From positions 1 to 32,868 of the forward strand of contig PBDA01000038.1 in the NCBI GenBank assembly GCA_002718345.1: DNA of 32,868 bases. Reading direction: 5' to 3'. This document shows, piece by piece, positions 14,372-22,706 of this stretch. Within the stretch, counting starts at the first letter, position 1. Each line of letters begins with the position of its first letter. The position numbers were made by a program, and so were the translations under genes. Under the pieces are notes generated by a model. It worked only from the letters and a program-made list of their open reading frames with translations, was not told the DNA's origin and searched no databases. Source of the DNA: Rhodospirillaceae bacterium. Its GTDB lineage: Bacteria; Pseudomonadota; Gammaproteobacteria; Steroidobacterales; Rariloculaceae.

Positions 14372-15390
14372 GTTTTCTGTTTCCGATTTATTTCATCTTT
14401 CAGTTGCCATCGTATGGGCAACAACCATCTAGAATTAATTATGATTTTGAGACTGTAATAGAAACAGCAGAAACATTGCCACGAATAAGAAGCCTCCTAG
14501 TCAGCCAAAAGGGGGAATTAATTCTAGAAAAATATTTTAATGGCACTAATTCTTACAGTACTACTAATATCAAATCTGTCTCTAAAAGCATTATTTCTGC
14601 CCTGATCGGAATTGCAATTGAACAAAACCATATTACCGATATCAATCAACCAATTATTGAATACTTTCATGATGAAAACTGGCCTACTGACAATGCATTA
14701 AAAAGTGAAATTACTATTAAAAATCTACTAACCATGCAATCTGGTCTTGAGACTACAAGCAATCGAAATTATGGCAATTGGATTTCTAGTGAAAATTGGG
14801 TAAGTTTTGTGTTGCATCAACCTTTGGATGTACTACCCGGCAGAATTATGGAATACAGCAGCGGCAATACACACCTACTGTCAGCCCTTCTCACTAAAGC
14901 AACCGGATTAACTACGCATGAATTTGCAAATGATGTACTTGCTAATGAACTTGGCTTTACACTTAAACCATGGCCGAAAGACCCTCAAGGTATTTTTTTT
15001 GGTGGTAATGACATGGAAATGACGCCTGAACAGATGCTCATATTTGGAGAGTTATATCTAAATAATGGCAAAATAGGCAACAAACAAATAATTCCAAGTA
15101 AATGGATTGATGATTCTCTGGAGCATAAAGCCCAATCACGAAGAGATAGAACTCGTTACTATGGTTATGGCTGGTGGATGAAAGAAATGGCAGGACATGA
15201 AACCTACTATGCATGGGGATTTGGTGGTCAGTTTATTGTAGTTGTTCCCATTTTAGAACTTGTCATAGTAACAACTTCTTCAAGCAATCCTGGTCCGAAA
15301 CGTCGAATACATACAAGCAATATCTACGATCTACTAGAATTACATCTAATTCCATCTATATCAAAATCCCTAGGTCATACCTCTCTATAA
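14347..15390 (+). CDS. Secreted serine hydrolase (beta-lactamase/class C family)
   Basis: The 347-aa protein has an N-terminal signal peptide (residues 1-24), so the enzyme acts in the periplasm. The catalytic S-x-x-K is SVSK at 77-80. The Tyr of the second motif is in EYSSGN (Y170-S-S). The third motif is near 'YAWGFGGQF'. It belongs to the beta-lactamase-related serine hydrolase group (esterases, DD-peptidases, amidohydrolases), not to resistance enzymes specifically. Its start lies inside dctM, indicating translational coupling. A natural idea is that it hydrolyses an ester or amide to release the acid taken up by the TRAP system; this is inference. Confidence 0.82.
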   Translation: MAARTFILSFLFPIYFIFQLPSYGQQPSRINYDFETVIETAETLPRIRSLLVSQKGELILEKYFNGTNSYSTTNIKSVSKSIISALIGIAIEQNHITDINQPIIEYFHDENWPTDNALKSEITIKNLLTMQSGLETTSNRNYGNWISSENWVSFVLHQPLDVLPGRIMEYSSGNTHLLSALLTKATGLTTHEFANDVLANELGFTLKPWPKDPQGIFFGGNDMEMTPEQMLIFGELYLNNGKIGNKQIIPSKWIDDSLEHKAQSRRDRTRYYGYGWWMKEMAGHETYYAWGFGGQFIVVVPILELVIVTTSSSNPGPKRRIHTSNIYDLLELHLIPSISKSLGHTSL

Positions 15391-15411
15391 AATCCTCATC
15401 CTCTCTAATTT

Positions 15412-16740
15412 CTAGTGATTTATCACTGGAACTGATTTTATCAACCTTGGGTAGTGGTAATACAAAGTAAAAATTCGAGCAAGATAATTTACATATAAAG
15501 CAGCCCAGAGCCCATGATTTTCAAATGGCCTAAACAACAACCATGCAACAATAAAAATTATGAATGAAATCAACATTGCATTTCGCATTTCCACAGAACG
15601 TGTTGCGCCGATAAATATACCATCTAACTGATAAGCCCAAATCCCCAGTAATGGCACACCAATAGCCCAAATCAGATATCCCCGTGCGACCATTCGAACT
15701 TGATTCTCAACTGTGAGAATATCAATGAACTCACCGCCAAAAAGTGCAATGAAAAATGATAAAAAGATAGCTACAGCTGCCGCCCATTGAGTAGTCATTT
15801 TAGATACAGCTACTACTTGAAGTCGGTTTTTAGCACCAACCGCCCTGCCAACTAAAGTCTCCGCCGCAAATGCTAGTCCATCAAGGAAAAACGCACTTAG
15901 CGCAACTAGGTGCATTAGTACTGCGTTAGCTGCTAGAACAATATCACCTTGTTTGGCTCCTTGCGCCATAAACCATGCATGCACGGAAATAAGAGCTATT
16001 GAACGAATCATAATATCGCGATTAACAGCAATAGTGCGTTTCAATTGATCAAGTTGAGTGAGGCTTCTGTATGTCCACAAGCCACCAAATTTTTGTAGGT
16101 ATTTAAGAGCTATAACAATACCTATAAATGTTGCAATCCATTCTGCTAAAACAGTGCCAAAGGCAACACCTTTCACATCCCAACCAAAACCTAAAACAAA
16201 AAGAGCATCCAATGCTATGTTAGTAAAATTAAGAACTAACTGAAGAATCAATCCAATATCTGTTCGCCCTAGCCCAATAAACCACCCCAACAAAGCATAA
16301 TTTGCCAGTGTTGCAGGAGCAGCCCAGATACGAATATCAAAATAACTACGTGAAAGCTCTTCGACCTGCTGGCTACCGTCTAGCAAACTAAAAGCGATCT
16401 CTCTAATAGGCCACTGGGATAAAATTATCAGTACACCTACTACGCTTGATATAGCTAACGCTCGACCAAGATTAGCTCTGATTTCATGAAAATTTTCAGC
16501 GCCAAAAGATTGTGCAGTTAGACCAGTAGTGCCCATACGCAGAAAGCCAAAGGCCCAAAATACAAAACCAAAAATCAGCGATCCAACTGCAACAGCTCCA
16601 ATATATGCGGGATCTGGAATTTGACCTACAACTGCTGTGTCAACTATCCCAATAAGTGGTGTAGATATATTGGACAGCATTACTGGCCATGCAATAGCTA
16701 GAATCGCCCTATGCTTAAGACCAGACTCTGATTTATTCAT
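15412..16740 (-). CDS. MATE-family multidrug/DinF-like exporter
   Basis: The 442-aa protein (ATG at 16740; a TTG 12 bases earlier is possible) has twelve membrane segments in two homologous halves. It carries MATE signatures: IAWPVMLSNISTPLIGIVDT, AVVGQIPDPAYIGAVAVGSL, 'GTTGLTAQSFGAEN' in half one and 'FAAETLVGRAVGAKN' in half two. The DinF-like subgroup fits best. It exports cationic or toxic compounds by Na+ or H+ antiport. It lies convergent to the hydrolase and downstream of the NHL gene on the same strand. Confidence 0.88.
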   Translation of the reverse strand: MNKSESGLKHRAILAIAWPVMLSNISTPLIGIVDTAVVGQIPDPAYIGAVAVGSLIFGFVFWAFGFLRMGTTGLTAQSFGAENFHEIRANLGRALAISSVVGVLIILSQWPIREIAFSLLDGSQQVEELSRSYFDIRIWAAPATLANYALLGWFIGLGRTDIGLILQLVLNFTNIALDALFVLGFGWDVKGVAFGTVLAEWIATFIGIVIALKYLQKFGGLWTYRSLTQLDQLKRTIAVNRDIMIRSIALISVHAWFMAQGAKQGDIVLAANAVLMHLVALSAFFLDGLAFAAETLVGRAVGAKNRLQVVAVSKMTTQWAAAVAIFLSFFIALFGGEFIDILTVENQVRMVARGYLIWAIGVPLLGIWAYQLDGIFIGATRSVEMRNAMLISFIIFIVAWLLFRPFENHGLWAALYVNYLARIFTLYYHYPRLIKSVPVINH

Positions 16741-16781
16741 TCCTAATCGCAATAGCGATCAGCCTTGGAGAATTAAAATTT

Positions 16782-17825
16782 TCAATGAATGAGTCTAAAT
16801 TTTTGAACTCTTCTACCAGTTGCTGTTTCAGCTATGTACAAATCTCCATCTGAATCTACAGCCAAGGTATGTCCATGTGTAAAGTTTCCAGCCTGATGCC
16901 CAGGCCTCCCAAAAGACGAAAGAATTTCACCGGTTTCATGGTCAAGAATGTGTACCTGCTCGTTACGACCATTCATCACGTAAAGATATTTCTGGTGTTG
17001 ATCTGGAGAAAATTCAATTGTCCATACGGTACCCCGCGGATCTGGAAGACTACTTGTACCCGTTCTAATCCAAATATTGCGAACAAATGCACCCATCTTG
17101 TCAAACACTTGTACGCGATCACCTTGACGGTCACATACATAAATCAAACCTTGATTGCTCATGGCGATACAATGTACAACCTCAGCAAAAGCACCCGGTG
17201 TACCAGATTCTATTTCCTCCTGTGAAGCCTGTCGGCCCCACTGCCTCAGAAACTCCCCTGTTTTATCAAACACAGCAACACGTCTATTACCATAACCGTC
17301 TGAAATATAGATATCTCCGTTATCTGGATCCACCGCAATACCAGACGGACGATTTAACCTATCTTTAGATGAATTTAGTGCTGCCGCACTCTCAGAACCA
17401 TCAGTTGTATCAAATTCGCCTCGTGTGCCAATTTGCAATAGCAATTCTCCGTCATGAGAATACTTCTGGATTATACCATCCGCATTTCCACCAACATATA
17501 AATTATCCTCAATATCAAATGTACATCCATGTATTGAGTTTGGAACAACTTCCGGGTCGCCCCATGCCCTTACAATGTCGCCTTGCTGATCGAACATAAT
17601 TATTGGAGGTGTCGCCATCGAAGTCTCTTGTTCTTCATCAGTAATATTACGACGATCAACAATGACAATATGATCATGTGAATCAACACAGTTGCCACCT
17701 ACCATCCCATTTATCCAGCCATCAGGAAGTGGTTTTGGCCAGGATGTATCAACCTCAAAAACTGGCACTTGCTGAGCACTTAAATTGCTAGCAATCAATA
17801 CCAATAAGTATGTTACAAACTTCAT
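16782..17825 (-). CDS. Secreted NHL-repeat beta-propeller protein
   Basis: The 347-aa protein has a signal peptide (MKFVTYLLVLIASNLSAQQ) and then repeating NHL-type blades, for example 'RLNRPSGIAVDPDNGDIYIS', 'GNRRVAVFDKTGEFLRQWG', 'GDRVQVFDKMGAFVRNIW' and 'FTHGHTLAVDSDGDLYIAET'. The pattern is about five to six blades, like the peptidylglycine alpha-amidating lyase-type propellers. It begins after VDTSWPKPLPDGW. Such proteins are usually periplasmic or surface scaffolds or lyases; the substrate is unknown. A GGGGAG ribosome-binding site precedes the ATG. It lies 83 bases below tRNA-Gly. Confidence 0.78.
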   Translation of the reverse strand: MKFVTYLLVLIASNLSAQQVPVFEVDTSWPKPLPDGWINGMVGGNCVDSHDHIVIVDRRNITDEEQETSMATPPIIMFDQQGDIVRAWGDPEVVPNSIHGCTFDIEDNLYVGGNADGIIQKYSHDGELLLQIGTRGEFDTTDGSESAAALNSSKDRLNRPSGIAVDPDNGDIYISDGYGNRRVAVFDKTGEFLRQWGRQASQEEIESGTPGAFAEVVHCIAMSNQGLIYVCDRQGDRVQVFDKMGAFVRNIWIRTGTSSLPDPRGTVWTIEFSPDQHQKYLYVMNGRNEQVHILDHETGEILSSFGRPGHQAGNFTHGHTLAVDSDGDLYIAETATGRRVQKFRLIH

Positions 17826-17908
17826 ATAGTTCTCCCCAGGCCATATTGATAGTTCATTAATAATTTACTTCTATCACTTGCAATTAATCAAATGGAAGAA
17901 ATAAAAAA

Positions 17909-17984
17909 TGGAGCGGGTGAACGGGTTCGAACCGTCGACCTGCACGTTGGCAACGTGCCGCTCTACCAGCTGAGCTACACCCGC
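17909..17984 (-). tRNA. tRNA-Gly (GCC anticodon)
   Basis: The 76-base cloverleaf has the acceptor stem GCGGGTG/CACCCGC, a GTTCGAACC T-loop, the anticodon loop TTGCCAA (anticodon GCC), and an encoded CCA after a U discriminator. It decodes GGC/GGU. Its place just downstream of pgsA matches the conserved uvrC-pgsA-glyW order of Enterobacteria and Pseudomonads. Confidence 0.97.
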
Positions 17985-18143
17985 TTACAGGATAATATGA
18001 TTGTAGAACACTACTTCACGAGATACACCAAAACTAGAAATTTAATTAAAAAAATCTCATAAACAGCGACCATTCAAATACCACTTTGAATTGATTCATA
18101 TATGCAAATAGTATTAAAATTATTTTTAGAATATATTAATATA
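17985..18143. other. AT-rich spacer between pgsA and tRNA-Gly
   Basis: No gene or clear terminator is present. The spacer is very AT-rich and contains a short hairpin, TTCAAA/TTTGAA, near 18075-18092. A promoter for the tRNA could lie here, or pgsA transcription could read through into it. Confidence 0.4.
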
Positions 18144-18719
18144 TTATTGTTTTATATGATTATTTTGTTTGATTAATACTGGCCATGCAGACCTCAAATA
18201 ATCAATCATGGACAAAATAGTAAGAAGAGATGCAAAAATAAGCAAAACCATACCAAGCTCATAGATTGGAATTCCAAATGAAGGCTCTTCATAAAGCCTA
18301 AATCCAATACCAAACATTTGTAATGTAGTTTTCCACTTCGCAAAATAGGTAACTTTAACCTGTATGCCAGCACCAACCTTAGACATCCATTCTCTTAATG
18401 CAGATACAGCAATCTCGCGACCAATTATGATGATTGCTACAATCATCATCACAATAGAAGGGTGATTTTGAACAAGAACAACCAATGCGGTTGTAACAAT
18501 AAGTTTATCAGCGACTGGATCTAAGAACTCTCCAAATTTTGTGGACTGATTTAACCTTCTAGCAAGATATCCATCAAGCCAATCGGTCACAGCCGCCATT
18601 CCAAAAATTATCCCAGAAACCTGCCCAGCCCATGAAAAAGGAAGATAATAAATTACTACTACTAACGGTATAGCGCCAATACGAAAACCAGTAAGTATAT
18701 TTGGAATTGTCATCAACAT
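18144..18719 (-). CDS. pgsA: CDP-diacylglycerol-glycerol-3-P phosphatidyltransferase
   Basis: The 191-aa integral membrane enzyme makes phosphatidylglycerol phosphate from CDP-diacylglycerol and glycerol-3-phosphate, the first committed step of phosphatidylglycerol and cardiolipin synthesis. The CDP-alcohol phosphotransferase signature D-x2-D-G-x2-A-R-x8-G-x3-D-x3-D is complete: D46, D49-G50, A53-R54, G63, D67 and D71. It begins with the usual 'TIPNILTGFRI' segment and has four or more membrane helices. It lies two bases after the uvrC stop, the same uvrC-pgsA order as in E. coli. A second ATG two codons later is possible. Confidence 0.93.
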   Translation of the reverse strand: MLMTIPNILTGFRIGAIPLVVVIYYLPFSWAGQVSGIIFGMAAVTDWLDGYLARRLNQSTKFGEFLDPVADKLIVTTALVVLVQNHPSIVMMIVAIIIIGREIAVSALREWMSKVGAGIQVKVTYFAKWKTTLQMFGIGFRLYEEPSFGIPIYELGMVLLIFASLLTILSMIDYLRSAWPVLIKQNNHIKQ

Positions 18720-18721
18720 AG

Positions 18722-20569
18722 CTAATCTGAATGAAAGTGAGAGTATATTAACCTACCAAGTCTTGAAGAAATGCCTTTTACCTTGATTAAATCATCTACA
18801 CTCGCTTTTGAAACTGCATGTAAACCACCAAAACTGCGAAGTAATTCCCTACGTCTCTTTGGCCCAAGACCTTTGATCTCCTCCAATACTGAAGAATATT
18901 GCCTCTTGTTACGACGAGCTCTATGTCCTGCAACTGCAAAACGATGCGCTTCGTCACGAATTTTTTGAATCAAATGCAAAGCTGTTGAATTTGAACTCAG
19001 CTTTAGCTCAATTTTGTCACTACCCAAAAAAATTCTTTCTCGACCTAGCTTTCTACCATGGCCTTTCGCAACTGCAACTAAATTAACACCCTGCAAACCT
19101 AAGGATTTAATTACATTATCAGCAACATTAAGCTGCCCCAGCCCACCATCGACAATCAATATATCTGGCAGAGGAAACTCGTCATTTTTAATACGCGAGT
19201 AACGCCTTTCTATGGCTTGGGCCATGGCTGCATAATCATCTCCAGGTTCTATGTTACCTATATTGAAACGACGATAATCAGAAGTCAGTGGCCCATTAGG
19301 TCCAAATACTACGCAAGATGCTACAGTTGACTTGCCTGAAAGATGGCTAATATCAAAACACTCTAACCGGCTCGGCTGCCGCTCAAGATTTAATAATTTT
19401 CCTAAAGCTTTATACTGATCCTGAACACCTATAACTGCATTTTCTTTAACACCTGCTGCCTGATCTGCATTGGTTATAGCCATTTCTAACCATCGTGCTC
19501 TGTCTCCACGAACCCGTGTTTTTATCTGAACACTATAATTAACCTGCAAACTTAGTAACTCAGAAATAGCTTTGCAGTCGCTCGTTGTTTCGCTGATGAT
19601 TATTTCCTTAGGTGCATGCCTTTCAGTGTAATACTGAATTAAAAATGCACGCATAATTTCGTCACCTCTAGACTCTTGAAAAAATCTAGGAAAATAACTA
19701 CGTGAACCTAATAACCTCCCTCCCCTGAAACTTAAAACAGATATACAACAAATATTTCCTTTGAATACCAGCCCTATTACATCAAAATTTCCAGTAGCCA
19801 CAGTCACAAGTTGTTGTGTTTCGATCTCTTTTAGTCTTGATATTTGATCTCTGATCTGAGCAGCTCTTTCAAAATCAAGCTGTTCAGATGCCTTTTCCAT
19901 GCTTTGCACAAGTTTTTCTGTAACAACGCTACCATTTCCCTGCAGATACATAAGTGTATGTTCAACATCACGCTGGTATTCATTAGATGAAATAAGCCCT
20001 ACACATGGCGCAGTACACCTATTAATTTGATACTGCAGACAAGGCCTTGATCTATTGGAGAAATAATTATCTTCACATTGACGAACTTTAAAAAGTTTCT
20101 GCAACTGATTTAGTGCCTCACGGACTGCAGCAGCACTAGGGTATGGTCCAAATGAACGACCATTTTTTTTTCTTTTTCGTCGATAGGTCGTTAATCTTGG
20201 GAATTTGTGGTCTGTATTTATATGAATATATGGATAACTTTTATCATCACGAAGTAAAATATTGAATCTTGGTTTATGACGCTTAATCAAATTATACTCA
20301 AGCAATAATGCTTCAGTCTCAGTTCTAGTAACTGTTACATCGACATCTATCACTTGTTTTAACATAGCCATTGTTTTTGTATTATGAGCACGACCTTGAA
20401 AATAGCTTCCAACACGGCGTTTTAAATCTTTTGCTTTGCCGACATAAATAACCTCACCTTTATTATTCAGCATAGAATAAACACCAGGACGGTGAGCTAG
20501 ATTTGAAACCAGAAACTGAGAATCAAAAGAGTTCGTAATATTAGCCTCTTTTTTAGATCCCTTTATCAT
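18722..20569 (-). CDS. uvrC: Excinuclease ABC subunit C
   Basis: UvrC makes both incisions around bulky DNA lesions in nucleotide excision repair. From ATG at 20569 the product has 615 residues, close to E. coli UvrC (610). Domains are in order: GIY-YIG nuclease (GVYSMLNNKGEVIYVGKAKD, residues about 29-48), a Cys-rich region, the UVR helix (EKASEQLDFERAAQIRDQI), the RNase H-like endonuclease core (ECFDISHLSG, DILIVDGGLGQLN, RDEAHRFAV), and C-terminal helix-hairpin-helix motifs. The frame is open up to 20662, but the ATG at 20569 overlaps the TGA of udgB (ATGA) and gives the proper length, so it is preferred. Confidence 0.95.
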   Translation of the reverse strand: MIKGSKKEANITNSFDSQFLVSNLAHRPGVYSMLNNKGEVIYVGKAKDLKRRVGSYFQGRAHNTKTMAMLKQVIDVDVTVTRTETEALLLEYNLIKRHKPRFNILLRDDKSYPYIHINTDHKFPRLTTYRRKRKKNGRSFGPYPSAAAVREALNQLQKLFKVRQCEDNYFSNRSRPCLQYQINRCTAPCVGLISSNEYQRDVEHTLMYLQGNGSVVTEKLVQSMEKASEQLDFERAAQIRDQISRLKEIETQQLVTVATGNFDVIGLVFKGNICCISVLSFRGGRLLGSRSYFPRFFQESRGDEIMRAFLIQYYTERHAPKEIIISETTSDCKAISELLSLQVNYSVQIKTRVRGDRARWLEMAITNADQAAGVKENAVIGVQDQYKALGKLLNLERQPSRLECFDISHLSGKSTVASCVVFGPNGPLTSDYRRFNIGNIEPGDDYAAMAQAIERRYSRIKNDEFPLPDILIVDGGLGQLNVADNVIKSLGLQGVNLVAVAKGHGRKLGRERIFLGSDKIELKLSSNSTALHLIQKIRDEAHRFAVAGHRARRNKRQYSSVLEEIKGLGPKRRRELLRSFGGLHAVSKASVDDLIKVKGISSRLGRLIYSHFHSD

Positions 20570-21225
20570 AAGTTTTGGGTCGTAAGACTTTGGGCCAATT
20601 CTAATGCGCTTTTTAACATGGATGGCGTCAATCGACCTGTATTTGTGTTGTACCGACTGCAATGATAAGAATCAACCAACACCCTAGAATCCGGCAAACT
20701 GTGAACATGCCCATGTATGAATTTGTATTCGCTTAGCTTGGCTTTATAAGCACGTAGAACAGCAGCATGGGCGATACCGCCCAATGCAAAAATAACACCA
20801 TTTGATCGAAGTAATGAGATTTCGTGTCTAAGATAAGGGTTACAGGTGCGAATTTCCTCTGTTGTAGGTCTATTCTTTGGCGGCAAACATTTTACAGCAT
20901 TAGTAATCCGGCATCCCAAGAGCCTAAGATTGTCATCTGCAGAAATTGACTCTGTTTTTGTACAAAGTCCTAACTCAAATAATGTCTTATAAAGCAGGAT
21001 ACCCGCATGATCTCCCGTGAAAGGCCGTCCAGTTGCATTAGCTCCATGATGACCGGGAGCAAGACCTACAATAAGTAATCCTGCATCAGGATCACCAAAT
21101 GCAGGAACTGGTAAATTAAAATACTCAGGATATATAAGTCGTTGTGTTTGTAAGTGTGAAGCCAAACGGGGACATAGCGTGCAATTTTTTTTAAATGAGG
21201 AATTTATTATATCTACTGCCCTCAT
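20566..21225 (-). CDS. Family 5 uracil-DNA glycosylase (UDGb)
   Basis: The 219-aa base-excision repair enzyme removes uracil, and often hypoxanthine or xanthine, from DNA. Motif A is GLAPGHHGANATGRPFTG (residues 54-71), the pattern of the family 5 UDGb type, which lacks the catalytic Asp/Asn of other families. Motif B is 'DSYHCSRYNTNTGRLT' (185-200). Four cysteines, C15, C18, C113 and C128, are placed to hold a [4Fe-4S] cluster, as in family 4/5 enzymes. Its stop overlaps the uvrC start by four bases. Family 4 is the alternative, but motif A argues for family 5. Confidence 0.85.
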   Translation of the reverse strand: MRAVDIINSSFKKNCTLCPRLASHLQTQRLIYPEYFNLPVPAFGDPDAGLLIVGLAPGHHGANATGRPFTGDHAGILLYKTLFELGLCTKTESISADDNLRLLGCRITNAVKCLPPKNRPTTEEIRTCNPYLRHEISLLRSNGVIFALGGIAHAAVLRAYKAKLSEYKFIHGHVHSLPDSRVLVDSYHCSRYNTNTGRLTPSMLKSALELAQSLTTQNL

Positions 21226-21255
21226 TTTCCAAATAATTAAAGCAAGGCTACCTCA

Positions 21256-22605
21256 TTAACCATTAAACTGACCAGCTATACGCATCGCAACTTCCATTGC
21301 CTGTTCGTAGTTTAATCGAGGATCAACTTGTGACTTATAAGCCTTAGCTAAATCTGATTCATTTAGTCCTCTAGCCCCACCAATACATTCTGTAACGTTT
21401 TCACCTGTGAGCTCTAAGTGGACCCCACCTAAATGGCTTCCAGATTCCGTATGAATTCGAAATGCTGACTGCAATTCCGTAATTATATTGTCAAATCTAC
21501 GAGTTTTATAACCATCGGTTGTTGTTTCTGTGTTGCCATGCATTGGATCACATACCCAAAGTACAGGGGAACCTGTTTTTTTAGCAGCTTCAATCACTCG
21601 CGGCAGATGATCTTCTATATTGCTTGCACCAAATCGCGTGATAAATGTAAGTCGTCCAGGCTCATTATTTGGGTTCAACTTCTGAATTAGTTCTTGTAAG
21701 TGTTCATCAGATACCGTGGCGCTAATCTTTATCCCCATGGGATTACTGATACCTTTGAAATATTCCACATGAGCACCGCTGATATCTGCAGTTCTCATGC
21801 CTATCCAAGGATAATGCGTGGTTAAGTTATACCAACGTTCTCGATGAGACAAAAATCGTGTCTGTGCCTGCTCATACGGCAGATGTAGTCCCTCATGAGA
21901 AGTATAAAATTCAACGCGACGCGTCCTAACTACATCACCCGCTATTGACTCAAAAAATTCTAAAGAATCTGAAACGGTCTTTACAATCTCGTTGTATTCA
22001 GCCGACATAGGTGACTCACCAACAAAATCCAAGTCCCAGTTCTCTGGATGATGAAGATCAGCAAAGCCGCCATCGATCAAAGATCGAACAAAATTAAGAG
22101 TTAACGCCGCACGCTCATACCCACGCAACATTAACTCTGGATCAGGAATCCTATCGTCTACAGTAAAAGGCATTCGATTTATTAGATCACCGCGATAACT
22201 TGGTAACGATACCCCATCTCGAGTTTCTTCATCTGCACTTCTTGGTTTGGCATACTGGCCAGCAATACGTCCAACTCGTATTACAGGTTTTTTAAACCCT
22301 GTTGCTAGTACAAGTGACATTTGTAGCAATATTTTTAATTTTTGAACGACATTATCTGAGGTACACTCATCAAAACTTTCTGCACAGTCTCCACCTTGCA
22401 ACAAAAATGCTTCGCCACGCTGAGCTGCTGCTAATTGATTTTTCAATGATTCAACTTCCCAGCTTGTAACTAAAGGAGGCAAACTACTTAGTTGCTCTAT
22501 TGCAGACTGCAAATGCGCTTCATTTGTATACAATGGCTGTTGTGTAGCCTGACACGTACGCCAGCTATCTGGTTGCCACTGATTATTTTCAATAGAATTA
22601 CTCAT
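21256..22605 (-). CDS. Class II DAHP synthase
   Basis: The enzyme condenses phosphoenolpyruvate and erythrose-4-phosphate to 3-deoxy-D-arabino-heptulosonate-7-phosphate, the entry step of the shikimate pathway. The 449-aa product has the plant/Pseudomonas-like class II features: 'PDSWR', 'AFLLQGGDCAESF', 'PVIRVGRIAGQYAKPRS', 'FYTSHEGLHLPYEQAQTR', 'GIKISATVSDEHL', 'VLWVCDPMHGNT' and 'GGVHLELTGENVTECIGG'. ATG at 22605 is preferred because homologues begin close to 'W-x-P-D-S-W-R'. An in-frame ATG at 22629 adds eight residues. It is transcribed before udgB with a 30-base gap. Confidence 0.92.
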   Translation of the reverse strand: MSNSIENNQWQPDSWRTCQATQQPLYTNEAHLQSAIEQLSSLPPLVTSWEVESLKNQLAAAQRGEAFLLQGGDCAESFDECTSDNVVQKLKILLQMSLVLATGFKKPVIRVGRIAGQYAKPRSADEETRDGVSLPSYRGDLINRMPFTVDDRIPDPELMLRGYERAALTLNFVRSLIDGGFADLHHPENWDLDFVGESPMSAEYNEIVKTVSDSLEFFESIAGDVVRTRRVEFYTSHEGLHLPYEQAQTRFLSHRERWYNLTTHYPWIGMRTADISGAHVEYFKGISNPMGIKISATVSDEHLQELIQKLNPNNEPGRLTFITRFGASNIEDHLPRVIEAAKKTGSPVLWVCDPMHGNTETTTDGYKTRRFDNIITELQSAFRIHTESGSHLGGVHLELTGENVTECIGGARGLNESDLAKAYKSQVDPRLNYEQAMEVAMRIAGQFNG

Positions 22606-22706
22606 AGTTGCGCGACTATACACCTCCATAGCTCATCCCAAAACCTGATATTAATAAAATATGTGATTCTAATCTTCAGCAACACTAAAACTGGTATGAT
22701 CAAAGT

